Below, in pieces: positions 17,921-26,708 of a stretch of DNA of 53,450 bases (within the stretch, counting starts at the first letter, position 1; every line of letters starts with the position of its first letter). A program made the translations under genes and the position numbers. Under the pieces are notes generated by a model. The model saw only the letters and a list, made by a program, of their open reading frames with translations. It had not been told where the DNA came from and ran no database searches. The stretch comes from CAYWNA01 sp964459305 (GTDB lineage Bacteria > Planctomycetota > Planctomycetia > Pirellulales > Pirellulaceae), in the NCBI GenBank assembly GCA_964459305.1, contig CAYWNA010000070.1, forward strand, positions 1-53,450, written 5' to 3'.

Positions 17921-18095
17921 GGCGGCGGCTAGGGCAGGTACCAGGCTACGGGGCGAGGACGGTTGGAGTTGGCTGTGAACCGCGGGAGAGGTGTGGTGAG
18001 AGGAACATGCGCGGGGCAAAGATATCTCTCCGCACGCAGGACACCACAGCCAACTGTCAGCAGCCGCGGAAAGGACGCGTCGGTCGGCAGGTCGC

Positions 18096-19115
18096 TTAGT
18101 CGTCGTGGGCAAGCAACACGTGCATCGCCAACAACGTCTTGTCCAGGCGGGCTTGGAAGGCGGCATTGCCACGCTTCGTTAGACGGTCGCCCCTAAGTCG
18201 AATTTCATCAGCTTGTGCAGACGCTCGATCGACGTCCGCCGAGCCATGGCTTTCAGGAACCGCTTGGAGAGTTGTGGGAATTCCGGATCCAGCCAACGGC
18301 AGACGTGACTGCCGGATCGTGACTTGACGGCCGCCCGACTGGCCTCGGTAACAACCCACTCGCAGGCCGCACCCCTGGCAAACCGACTGGCCGTGTTCGC
18401 CTTTCGGCGCGGCGAAGAGAAAGTGCGCCGTGTCATGCCGGACGCCGAGGAGCTCAAAGGGATATCCGGCACGGCACACCGGCACGCCCCGCGGCGTCAG
18501 GTGATCGATGCCTCGAGGCATGCCGTCTCGAATCGGGCCGCGGCGACGAGGATTGATCGGCGCTAACAGTTCGATTTCCAAGTCCTCCTTGATCGCCGCT
18601 TTCAGCTTCAGGTCGTCCGCTGCGCCGTCGTCGAGTACGCGCGTGACGAGGCCTGTCAAATCGGGGTGCCGCTGGAACAACCGGTTCAAGTGCGGCAGCA
18701 GGCTCCGCGAGTCATGGCTGGCCGCGTCGCTCATGGGCACCGCATCCAATAACACCTCCTGTGCGGGGAAACCTAGCGTCGAGGCCTTGTGACCCCAGTA
18801 CATCTTGCCCGTGCTTTTGACGACCGTCCCCGCGCCATCGTCGGCGTTGGTCCACTCGTGGTCGCAGTGACCACGGTCACCGCAGCGGCAGGCCTTGCTG
18901 GTCCGCGGATGCGATTTGCGTTTCTTCTTCGACGGCTTGGCCGACTTCTTGTCGGCCGTGGTTTTCTCAGGTTTTTCCTGCGTTTTGGCCGCCGGGCTGT
19001 CCGAGCGGGCTTCGGCCGCAGCCGACAACGAACCGGCCGGCGGCGGCGTGAGTTCCGGCACGTCTGCGGCATGGTAGCCTTGGTCAAGAGTCCACTGGAT
19101 CGGAGCCGGGCAGCA
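18096..19115 (-). pseudogene. DDE transposase remnant with frameshifts
   Basis: On the minus strand the frame entering near 19110 reads TLDQGYHAADV, a Lys/Ser-rich linker, then GHKASTLGFPAQEVLLDAV and so on, typical of the catalytic half of a transposase. Near 18370 the coding sense moves to another frame (CEWVVTEASRAA, then ARRTSIERLHKLMKFDLG), and near 18185 it returns to the first (LTKRGNAAFQARLDKTLLAM, stop at 18096). The N-terminal part is missing. Two shifts and a missing start make this a dead copy. The family looks like an IS4/IS5/IS1182-type DDE transposase, which I cannot narrow down. The upstream part of this frame overlaps the cyclase gene and is not coding. Confidence 0.6.
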
Positions 19116-19153
19116 TGAGGAGGAGGATATGGGAACCACGGAAGTGAAAGAGG

Positions 19154-20515
19154 CTACCATCGCGTTTGCGTGGCGCGTTCTAGCTTGAGCACGATTCTGC
19201 CTTTGCGGAAGACGGTGACGGCTCCCGTGGATTGGCTTACTACGACGGCCATGGCCTGGGTGTGAGCCGTGATGCCTGCAGCGGTCTTGTGACGGGCGCC
19301 CAGGCCGGAAGGCAGGTTCGTGGTCGTGGCTTTGGGGGCCAAGTACGTTCCCGCCGTCAGTACCGTGCCGTCGCCTTGAATGACAAAGGCCCCGTCCAGC
19401 TGGGCAAACTCCTTGATGGTTTCCGACAGGCTTGGATCGAGCACATAACGCAACGAACGTGAAAATCCGTGGAAGGGATTCAGCACCAATTGCTGCGCAT
19501 GGCGCATGACTTGGCGCGCATCGCCAATCACGAACATGGTACCGATCGCCTGACCTTCCCGACCTTCGGCAGCCAGTTCGATGGCAAGCGACAAAACTCG
19601 CATGATCACGTCGGGCCGAACTACGGGGGCTCGCCGCGTCGTCTTTCCGGCGAACATGGTGTGCAGTTGTGCTTCGGGTTTGGCCACCGTCACACTGTCC
19701 AGTTGAGCTCCCTCTTGCCCGGTCACGCAAACCACGCCCGTCTCTTCGTTCAACAAGCCCGAGGATGCGGCCAGCAGCAGTCCGAGAGCCGCGCGGTCCA
19801 TTCGCGACAGACTGCTGTGTGGAACGGTGAACACGTGCGTGTCGTCCCGCTCCAGCGGAGAGTCCTCGCTCATGTGCGACGCAACAATCAGCAGGCGGCC
19901 TTCCCAGGCCGACAGCATTTTCCACGGCAAGCTCTCCGGCTTATCGATTGCCAGAAGCAATGCCTGGGCGGAAAGAGCATCCATCAATTCGATCGCCTGG
20001 CGGACGAGAACCGTGTTCTGCTTGGGCACACCCGGTGCCCGCCGCGGCCGTTCCTCGATTTCCAGTCCGGCCTTTTCCCGCACGAGTTGCTCGATGCCGC
20101 GCGTGTCGGGGGCTTCAACAAGCGACCTGCGAAAGTCGTCGTCCTTCAGCAACTCGGCCAGCGCTGCGAGCAATTCCAGGTGGAGGTCTTTGTGGTCTTT
20201 GCCCACGACAAACAGTACGATCAAATGGATGCGATCGTTACCGGGGATGCCGTAGTCCACGCCAGAGCGGCTGCGTCCCAGCACCACACGATATTCCCCC
20301 GCCCAGTCGATGACGGCGTGAGGCAAGGCGAATTCGCCGGCCACGACGGTCTGTGCCGCCGCTTCGCGCTCTTCGATGGCAGCCAGGACGGTCTCCAACT
20401 CGATTCCCGCATCGTCCCAGTGTGCCGAGCGAGCCATCGCACGAATCGACGTCAGCCGAGTCTTGGCCGTTACCTCGACACTCTGGATTGCACCGGCTAG
20501 TTCCGCAAGTTCCAC
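19154..20515 (-). CDS. PTS EIIA-like / diadenylate cyclase (DisA_N) fusion
   Basis: The 453-residue protein joins two recognisable modules. Residues about 15-150 look like a fructose/mannitol-type PTS EIIA domain, with the phospho-acceptor context FALPHA (His66) and the GVDYG and DRIHLIVLFVV strands. Residues about 300-450 are a DisA_N diadenylate cyclase domain with the DGA motif (DGAFVI, 374-376) and GARHKTAAGIT where most family members have RHR. This domain makes c-di-AMP from two ATP. The middle (about 165-300) may be a degenerate cyclase-like or linker region. The start is GTG at 20515 and the ribosome site is weak. No membrane segment is present, unlike CdaA. The arrangement suggests c-di-AMP output tuned by sugar- or nitrogen-PTS phosphorylation, which is inference. 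Confidence 0.85.
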   Translation of the reverse strand: MELAELAGAIQSVEVTAKTRLTSIRAMARSAHWDDAGIELETVLAAIEEREAAAQTVVAGEFALPHAVIDWAGEYRVVLGRSRSGVDYGIPGNDRIHLIVLFVVGKDHKDLHLELLAALAELLKDDDFRRSLVEAPDTRGIEQLVREKAGLEIEERPRRAPGVPKQNTVLVRQAIELMDALSAQALLLAIDKPESLPWKMLSAWEGRLLIVASHMSEDSPLERDDTHVFTVPHSSLSRMDRAALGLLLAASSGLLNEETGVVCVTGQEGAQLDSVTVAKPEAQLHTMFAGKTTRRAPVVRPDVIMRVLSLAIELAAEGREGQAIGTMFVIGDARQVMRHAQQLVLNPFHGFSRSLRYVLDPSLSETIKEFAQLDGAFVIQGDGTVLTAGTYLAPKATTTNLPSGLGARHKTAAGITAHTQAMAVVVSQSTGAVTVFRKGRIVLKLERATQTRW

Positions 20516-20544
20516 AAGGCATTCCCCATGAAGAAGCTGTCCCC

Positions 20545-20629
20545 TCGTTTAACCGCGACCCGCCAGGGGAGCGCGCCCGAACGACAGGTGAGGGCCCACA
20601 CGCTCCCCTGGCGGGTCGCGGTTAAACGA
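20545..20629. repeat. Long palindromic intergenic repeat, copy 1
   Basis: Two perfectly complementary 29-base arms (20545-20573, starting TCGTTTAACCGCGACCCGCC, and 20601-20629) flank a 27-base loop. A second copy with the same arm sequence lies at 28065-28150, so this is a dispersed element and not a simple terminator. The rest of the gap between the cyclase gene and the galactokinase gene (20516-20922) holds no gene I can support. Confidence 0.85.
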
Positions 20630-20922
20630 CGAAGACTCTCATGTTCTCAAAGTCAAAGCGTTTGTCCCCTAATACCTTAATAGCGTAAAAATGCACAAAA
20701 GTGAAATGGTGGTAGTCTCAATCGCCGTCCACCTGCGGGAGATGCTCCATATCTCAACCGGTTGTATCGATACGGCCGAGTTGGACTTCGCGTGGTGGCA
20801 CCCGGCGCCAGACACTGGGCCAGCCCAATGCAGGCGCGGTTTTGCGTTTCAGCCATCACGATTTGGGGGGCCTGTCGGTTGGCGATTTTCCTGAACACTG
20901 AAACCTGAAACCCCGGAAGCCG

Positions 20923-22284
20923 TCACGCCAATCGAAACATCGCCGGACCTGCGGCGGTGGCGAAGAAATTGTCGCGTGCGGCGATCTGCGGGAACTTCGC
21001 TTGATAGGTATCGTGCCAAGCGGTCAGGAAGGCATCGATTCGCTCGGCCTCGATCAATGCCCAAACGCTGCCGCCGAATCCGGCTCCGAATGCCGATGCG
21101 GCTATTACTCCGTTTTCGCGAGCCGCGGAAGCCAGGTAGCTGGTCTCCGGTATCTGATTGCCCAGCAGTCGTTCTGCAGCTTGTTGAGACAAGTCGACCA
21201 ATCGCCCAAACTCATCGAGGTCCCGCCGCAACAACGCGTCGCCCGCCGCGGGAATGACCTGCGCGTTTTCTGTGACAAAATGCTCCAAACGCGACAACAG
21301 GGCGTCGCTGTCGAACTCGTCTTGTGCGTTGGTGCTAACGATCTCTGTCAGGTTCTCTTCGGCGTTGTCTGCAGCGCTTAGAGCTGCCGCCAAGTGAGGA
21401 TCGTCGCGGCCAGTCTTGCGCCGCCAAAGCTCCGCGACCGCTGCGGCCAGTCGTGACGCTCGATTATATTTCTCCAAGGCAGCTCCCGTTTTCTCCGCTA
21501 CCACCCCGCATGTGGCGACGGCGAATGTGCAGTCTGGCGGCAATGGAATCTCTCTTTCAAAACGCACTGGACAGTATGCGTATTGGCTGACGCAGCCGGT
21601 GCGAGCGCAAAGGATGGCCGTGTGGTCTTCGCTTCCGCCAAAGGTCCCTACGCCGCGATCGCCTTCGAGCGTGCCGAAACTCTGACCGTTTTCAACCGTG
21701 CCCAAGTAGCCGGCTAGGTCCAGCGGTTCGTTGAGTTGATCGGGGAAGGCGGGGTGATTCCATATCTCATTGACATCGGCAAGCGCAAAGAAGATGGCAA
21801 TCATCAGTGCACTGGAACTGCTCATACCGGCGGCTGGCGGCAAGTCGCTGGCAAACGCGATGTTCGCGCCCTGGTCGGCGCCGGGAAAATTGCGAGCCAT
21901 GCGGCGCGCGACGGTCATGGGGTAGTTAGACCAATGCCCAACCGAGGGTGTCAACTCCGTGTCCAAACCGAACTGAATTGACTCTCCGCCGGTCGCGTCA
22001 GTCACGGCGATTTGCGCGCGGTCGCTGGCGGAGGCGACTAGGCAGAATCCCCGCTCGACTGCTGCCACCATGCTGCTTCCGCCGGCGTAGTCCGTGTGTT
22101 TGCCGAGCACCTCGATGCGTCCGGGAACGTAATAGGCTCGACACGATCCGGTCTTGCCGGCCGCGACCAGCGCATCGGCGCTCCGCCCGAACAATTCCGC
22201 CTTCGCATTAGCGACAGGCGGCTCAAAACCGCGAGTTGCCAGGTAATCTGCAACCTGTTGGCGGTCGGAGAAACGCAGATTCAT
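20923..22284 (-). CDS. Galactokinase-like GHMP kinase
   Basis: All three GHMP kinase motifs are present in the 453-residue protein: PGRIEVLGKHTDYAGGSSM (about 53-71), LPPAAGMSSSSAL for ATP binding, and the C-terminal GAGFGGSVWALI. A catalytic Asp is seen in GGSEDHTAI. Galactokinases normally read GEHTDY in motif 1. Here it is GKHTDY, a change of a residue near the sugar, so the substrate may be another hexose. The protein would phosphorylate the anomeric oxygen of a sugar. The gene is last in a minus-strand set, 41 bases after the nucleotidyltransferase, which could convert the resulting sugar-1-phosphate to an NDP-sugar. Confidence 0.8.
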   Translation of the reverse strand: MNLRFSDRQQVADYLATRGFEPPVANAKAELFGRSADALVAAGKTGSCRAYYVPGRIEVLGKHTDYAGGSSMVAAVERGFCLVASASDRAQIAVTDATGGESIQFGLDTELTPSVGHWSNYPMTVARRMARNFPGADQGANIAFASDLPPAAGMSSSSALMIAIFFALADVNEIWNHPAFPDQLNEPLDLAGYLGTVENGQSFGTLEGDRGVGTFGGSEDHTAILCARTGCVSQYAYCPVRFEREIPLPPDCTFAVATCGVVAEKTGAALEKYNRASRLAAAVAELWRRKTGRDDPHLAAALSAADNAEENLTEIVSTNAQDEFDSDALLSRLEHFVTENAQVIPAAGDALLRRDLDEFGRLVDLSQQAAERLLGNQIPETSYLASAARENGVIAASAFGAGFGGSVWALIEAERIDAFLTAWHDTYQAKFPQIAARDNFFATAAGPAMFRLA

Positions 22285-22325
22285 AGACGACCTTTCGGTT
22301 TGGATCCGGGGTAGTCAAGGGGCAC

Positions 22326-23150
22326 TCACAGATTCACCACCAAGCCGGTCAGCTTGGCAGCGACTGCCGCGATATCGTTGCGACTGGTCAAGTCCAGCAC
22401 TGGCAATCGGAGGCAGACCGCGCGAAAGGGCTCGTGGAGTACGTCAATGGCATACTGTACGGCGTCGCTCAACTCGTACTCGCCTCTAACCGATGGTCCG
22501 ATCGAGCGGCACGCCTGAAAGATCGCGGGGCCAAATCGCCAACAGTTCATGTTGATCCACAATGGCTCGGACATGGCGGCCAAGGTAGACTCGTCAGGCT
22601 TCTCGATGATTCGTCGCAAGAAGCCCCCCTGGTCGACCTGGACGATGGCAAACCTGCCTATCCGTTCGGCTGGAATGTTGCTGCCGGACAACAAAGCCTC
22701 CTTTTCGAACAACGCCACGCCCGCACCATTTTGCTGTCGTAGGGCGTCATAAGCCTCGAGCGGATAGTAGTTGTCGGAATTCACCATCAAGAACGGCTCG
22801 CCGTTCGCAAATGACTCAGCGGCCGCCACGGCATCCGCTGTCCCTTTTGCTTCCCTTTGAATCGCGAAATCGATATCGATCCGTTGCGGTTTCACCTGAC
22901 GCCCATAGTAGTCGCGAATGCCCTGGTGTTCGGGACCGATGACTAGGCAAATGCGCCGATAGCCAGCGTCGGCCAATGTGGAAAGCACGTAGTCCAGGAA
23001 CGGACGGTCGATCGGGATGAGGGCCTTCACGCCGGTATCAGCCGCGGCCGCTTGACAGTCGTCCAACGCCGCAGCCGCATCGGTGCGGCGCATTCGTGTG
23101 CCCAGTCCCCGCGCGAGTATCACGGCCTTGTCAATGGTTGTGGTCGTCAC
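22326..23150 (-). CDS. Sugar-1-phosphate nucleotidyltransferase
   Basis: This 274-residue protein has the nucleotidyltransferase signature near the N-terminus (KAVILARGLGTRMR, residues 8-21), followed by KALIPI and PFLDYVLSTLADAG. The metal and nucleotide region follows as GTADAVAAA and MVNSDNYYP. It belongs to the family making NDP-sugars (RmlA/GalU-like). Its start overlaps the stop of the upstream thymidylate synthase-like gene by 4 bases (ATGA), and the galactokinase-like gene follows. Together these suggest an NDP-sugar salvage route. The nucleotide used (dTTP, UTP or other) cannot be read from sequence. Confidence 0.8.
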   Translation of the reverse strand: MTTTTIDKAVILARGLGTRMRRTDAAAALDDCQAAAADTGVKALIPIDRPFLDYVLSTLADAGYRRICLVIGPEHQGIRDYYGRQVKPQRIDIDFAIQREAKGTADAVAAAESFANGEPFLMVNSDNYYPLEAYDALRQQNGAGVALFEKEALLSGSNIPAERIGRFAIVQVDQGGFLRRIIEKPDESTLAAMSEPLWINMNCWRFGPAIFQACRSIGPSVRGEYELSDAVQYAIDVLHEPFRAVCLRLPVLDLTSRNDIAAVAAKLTGLVVNL

Positions 23151-23995
23151 GACGAAGACCCCATGCCCTGCGCCTTCGCCAGAATAACGGGTCGGGCTTC
23201 TTCCATAAAGTCCTTGACATCCTCGTAACGCATCGTGCGGCCATCGAACGTCCGGTTTTCCAGCGCACCCAGAAACCGTGATTCAAACTCCTCGATGTTC
23301 GAACCGTAGATATGGTAGCTGTCGGCCATGTGGCAGTATCGCCCCAACTTGACTTCACTGCCGGTCAGTTCCGAGACCCTGGCGGCGATTGCCGACTGTA
23401 ACTGGACCAGGGCAAACATGTTCATGAACGCCGCTTTGTACGCGTCATTGCTGCGAAACCGCACATTCATGCTCAGCACGGGCGAACCGGAATCCTCGAG
23501 GATGCGGCACCACAGACTTTGCAGACACGCCGGGTCGTAGCACGATCGATCTTCCCACACCTTCCACGTGACCGCCTGAGCCCGGCGCGTATAACCCGTC
23601 TTAGTCAGCTGCTGGCACATGTCCTCGATTTGGTCAATTGGATCGTCAAACGAAGGCACCGTGTAGGTGAACAGCCGCTGGTGATACGTGTACTCCCAAC
23701 GGGTATCCTTTTCGTCGTTGGGGTCCCGAACGCAATGGTCCTTGATGCCTTCGCACACCTCCATCACGTATTCCTGCAGATCTTCGAATCCGCCGGGCAT
23801 ATCGCGATGGATCATCGGCTCGGCCAACGGGTCCTCGACCGTGATGATCATCGTCGCGTCCTTGCTGGGCGGATCACCCGGCTTGTCGTACTGCGTGCTG
23901 ATATCGCAGCCGTCTCCGTACAATCGAGTTAGCGAGTTCTCCCACGCCCTGGCAATACAATCGCCGTCGGCAGTCAACACAGGGATTCCAGACAT
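23147..23995 (-). CDS. Thymidylate synthase-like protein
   Basis: Residues about 150-260 of this 282-residue protein follow the ThyA fold: TRRAQAVTW (phosphate-binding Arg), a Cys in DPACLQSLW at the catalytic position, RSNDAYKAAF, which matches the RS-x-D motif, and HMADSYHIYGSN, which matches the D-x-H-x-Y motif. The N-terminal 120 residues are less typical. ThyA enzymes methylate dUMP to dTMP, and relatives hydroxymethylate dUMP or dCMP. The ATG at 23995 has GGGAGG upstream and excludes a 33-residue upstream extension. It heads an operon with a nucleotidyltransferase (ATGA overlap) and a sugar kinase, an unusual setting for a housekeeping ThyA. It may be the cell's normal thymidylate synthase or a specialised paralogue. 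Confidence 0.75.
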   Translation of the reverse strand: MSGIPVLTADGDCIARAWENSLTRLYGDGCDISTQYDKPGDPPSKDATMIITVEDPLAEPMIHRDMPGGFEDLQEYVMEVCEGIKDHCVRDPNDEKDTRWEYTYHQRLFTYTVPSFDDPIDQIEDMCQQLTKTGYTRRAQAVTWKVWEDRSCYDPACLQSLWCRILEDSGSPVLSMNVRFRSNDAYKAAFMNMFALVQLQSAIAARVSELTGSEVKLGRYCHMADSYHIYGSNIEEFESRFLGALENRTFDGRTMRYEDVKDFMEEARPVILAKAQGMGSSS

Positions 23996-24102
23996 TGAGC
24001 CTCCCTTCCCACAAAACTTCCCAAATTCACTCCGGCGGGCCATTGTCGGGATCGAGAGGCGGTCTTTCAAGCCCCTGGGCGGGCGAAGCACCAATGAACA
24101 AG

Positions 24103-25329
24103 CTATCGGACGATCTCACAGTCGGGCAGCGCTTCCTGAAGGCTTTTCACACCTTCGTCGCCGACGAAGCTCACGCTCAGGTCCAGCCGTTTCAGGTTAG
24201 CAAGGCCCTTCAGGTGTGCCAGCCCGTCATCCATGACTTGGGTCATCGCGAGATTCAGTTCTTCGAGATTGCCCAGCTTGGCCAAATGCGCTACGCCGGC
24301 ATCCGTTGTTCTCGTGTTCTCCAATCGAAGCCATTTCAGTTTCGACAGTCCTTTCAGCTTTTCCAGGCCGGCATCGCCGATCTGGGTCTCCCACAGATTC
24401 AGCCGTTCCAATTCCGTGCACGTGGCAACATGCCCCAGCGCTTCGTCTGCGGTCTGTGTCTGACAGAGGTCCAGCTCTTGAAGTTCCGGCATCTGTGTCA
24501 GGCACCCAAGTCCCGTGCCGGTGATGAAAGTCCAACGCAATGAAAGCCGCTTAAGGCGAGTTAGCGAGCCGACGTGAACGAGTCCCGCGTCCGTGAAGTC
24601 CCGTGATTCCATGAGACTCAACTCCTCCAGATCGGAGAAGTTTTCCATTGTCTTCAAGCCTTCGTCCGTGACAGCGGTCTGCTCCAAGGCCAAGATGCGC
24701 AGCCCGTGCAGGCCTTTCAACTGTGCGATGCCCTCATCCGTGAAGCTCGGATTCTGCAGCTTCAGGACTTTCAAGTCTTCGAGTTTTTTGATGTGCTTCA
24801 ACGCTGCGTTCGTCATACGCAGACAGCCCCTCAAGTCCAGCGTTTCCAGAGACGGCATGTTTTTCAGATGCACGAGCCCGTCGTCGGTGACTGTCGTGAA
24901 CAGCAAATGAAGATGGCGTAATTCGCGAAGGTCAGTGAGATACGCGACACCTGCATCGGTGACTTCATTTCCGTGAACCTTCAATCGCTGAACCGAGGGC
25001 ACTTTCCGAAACACTTCAAGGTGTTCGTCCGAAGCTTGCCATTCCGGCAGCTCAATGCCTGTCATGGAGTTCGATTCGTCGTACTCCACTTTCCCACCAA
25101 GTTCCTCGACCAGCGATACGGCCGCCGCAACATCCGGCGAAGGCTTTTCGGCAACACCAGCGTCCTTTGCTGAGTCGACACCCGCGACGTTCTCGGACTG
25201 GTCGACTGGCGCCAGTTTCGCCTGCGAGCCACCATCGGACGGTTCGGGAGTCTTTGTCGATTCGCCGGGCTGACAACCTGCCATGCAGACAAAGCCGAGA
25301 AAAACGTAACGCAAAGCCAACGATTTCAT
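24103..25329 (-). CDS. Leucine-rich-repeat lipoprotein
   Basis: The 408-residue protein begins with a lipoprotein signal peptide (lipobox MAGC near residue 18) and a Ser/Pro/Asp-rich linker. It then carries about eleven leucine-rich repeats of 24 residues with the consensus T-D-x-G-L-x-x-L-x-x-L-x-x-L. Examples are VTDAGVAYLTDLRELRHL, VTDEGLKTMENFSDLEEL and IGDAGLEKLKGLSKLKWL. Such repeats form a curved binding surface, and many planctomycete lipoproteins have them without known ligands. The ATG at 25329 has GGAGAA about 12 bases upstream. An in-frame extension further upstream has no signal sequence and is not used. Confidence 0.85.
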   Translation of the reverse strand: MKSLALRYVFLGFVCMAGCQPGESTKTPEPSDGGSQAKLAPVDQSENVAGVDSAKDAGVAEKPSPDVAAAVSLVEELGGKVEYDESNSMTGIELPEWQASDEHLEVFRKVPSVQRLKVHGNEVTDAGVAYLTDLRELRHLHLLFTTVTDDGLVHLKNMPSLETLDLRGCLRMTNAALKHIKKLEDLKVLKLQNPSFTDEGIAQLKGLHGLRILALEQTAVTDEGLKTMENFSDLEELSLMESRDFTDAGLVHVGSLTRLKRLSLRWTFITGTGLGCLTQMPELQELDLCQTQTADEALGHVATCTELERLNLWETQIGDAGLEKLKGLSKLKWLRLENTRTTDAGVAHLAKLGNLEELNLAMTQVMDDGLAHLKGLANLKRLDLSVSFVGDEGVKSLQEALPDCEIVR

Positions 25330-25724
25330 GTCAGCGATTCTCCATTTCGGGGTCCACGTCCCTACGACGATGACATTATAAGATGTCTGGCCAGCGGAAG
25401 GGAAACCCCTTCCGCCCAACTCGCACATCACAACGCGCCAGTCTCGCCCGCATGGAGGACGGCGGCGTTCGTGGTCTTCCTTGGTGAATGGCGGTATTGC
25501 AGTTCTGCTCATGCGGTTGTATCGGCTACTGCGGTTTGTGATGGTTGGATCGGATGTTCGCTTTGTAGCTACCTCAGTGGTTTGTGCGTCTGTCGAAGTT
25601 CCGCAATGTCGATCTACCATACGGACATGGCCCATCAGCCGACGGCTGCTTACTTTGGGCGCATGACGTATACCAAGTCGACCGCGAAGATGGAAACGTA
25701 CGTCTTTCACATGGAGGTGATCCG
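25330..25724. other. Divergent intergenic region
   Basis: This 395-base stretch separates the divergent LRR lipoprotein and outer-membrane protein genes. Short open frames exist, but none has a domain or ribosome site that I can support. It should hold the promoters of both flanking genes, though I see no clear -35/-10 pair. Confidence 0.4.
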
Positions 25725-26549
25725 ATGAAGAAGTGGCCCCTCGCTGCAATAACGTTGACCGTCGCATTTCTCCTCAACGGTTCGTTGCACGCCGAAGAGT
25801 TTTTGAGCGGCGGCTCGATCACGGACGACTTCGACTGTTGCTGTGACCCGTGTGGCGGTGGTTGGGTGGCCGATGCGGAACTCATGTTCCTGCGCTATCA
25901 CCGGGCGGGAGGCTTGGGAGCTACTACTGCCAACGAATTTGACTTTGCAGCTTCGCCGCGATTGACGCTGGGCTACGAGGGTCCCAGCGGGTTTGGCGCT
26001 CGCGTCCGTTACTGGGAGTACGATCAGGTCAACAAAGCCCAGAACGTAAGTGTTGACACGTTTAACCTGGATTTCGAGGTATTCCAAGAAATCCAGTTGA
26101 ACTCCAATACCAGCGTCGAAATGAGTGCCGGCATTCGCAAGAACGACTTTGAAGAGATTGATAGCGGCGTATTTCCACTTCTAGGAATCGTGATCCCGAC
26201 TTCGTTCAGCGGTTGGGGCGGCTTGCTGGGTGTCGAGGTAAATCGCGAGTCACGTCTTGGCACGCTATATGCGCATGGGCGTTATGCCGTCTTGATGGGC
26301 GATATCGACACAGCAACAACGGCCTGGGGGGGGCTCATACCCACGCCCACTACCACCGCCTTTAGTGGAATCGACCACACGGGTCATCAGATGGAAATCG
26401 GCCTGGGCATCGAGAGGAGCTTTGAGTTGCTCGGTGCGACGGCTACGGCCACGGCGGGCGTCGAATGGTCTAATTGGTCCAACTACTCCTACGAGTTTCG
26501 CTCAGTCGGTTTCGGCGGGCTCGTCCTCGGCCTGGGCGTGAACTACTGA
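25725..26549 (+). CDS. Outer-membrane beta-barrel protein (Lpg1974-like pore family)
   Basis: The 274-residue protein has a signal peptide (MKKWPLAAITLTVAFLLNGS), a Cys-rich start to the mature protein (DFDCCCDPCGGG) and then alternating amphipathic strands such as PRLTLGYEGPSGFGARVRYW. It closes with GFGGLVLGLGVNY, an aromatic last residue expected for outer-membrane insertion. This fits planctomycete relatives of the Legionella pore protein family. The ATG at 25725 follows a strong GGAGGTGA, which sets the start over an in-frame upstream option at 25584. Confidence 0.75.
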   Translation: MKKWPLAAITLTVAFLLNGSLHAEEFLSGGSITDDFDCCCDPCGGGWVADAELMFLRYHRAGGLGATTANEFDFAASPRLTLGYEGPSGFGARVRYWEYDQVNKAQNVSVDTFNLDFEVFQEIQLNSNTSVEMSAGIRKNDFEEIDSGVFPLLGIVIPTSFSGWGGLLGVEVNRESRLGTLYAHGRYAVLMGDIDTATTAWGGLIPTPTTTAFSGIDHTGHQMEIGLGIERSFELLGATATATAGVEWSNWSNYSYEFRSVGFGGLVLGLGVNY

Positions 26550-26708
26550 CCATCGGAAAATGTCCGCGAGTAAAAAGGGCAGGCGGAACGATCAAGGCGA
26601 GTCGACTTTTCTTGCCTCGAAGTGAAGCAGTGCGCGGTCTAAGATCCGATGATGATCCGCGCAAGCATGGTTCAACTCCCTGCTGAATGACGAGAATCGC
26701 CAGACCGT

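Noticed and set aside
19116..19925. Upstream half of the long minus-strand frame that ends in the transposase remnant
   Set aside because: It overlaps the EIIA-cyclase gene in another frame and has only low-complexity Arg/Ser/His sequence. Only the part below about 19115 carries transposase similarity.
25471..25728. Small open frame ahead of the outer-membrane protein gene
   Set aside because: It overlaps the strong ribosome site of the barrel gene and has no supporting motif or start signal.
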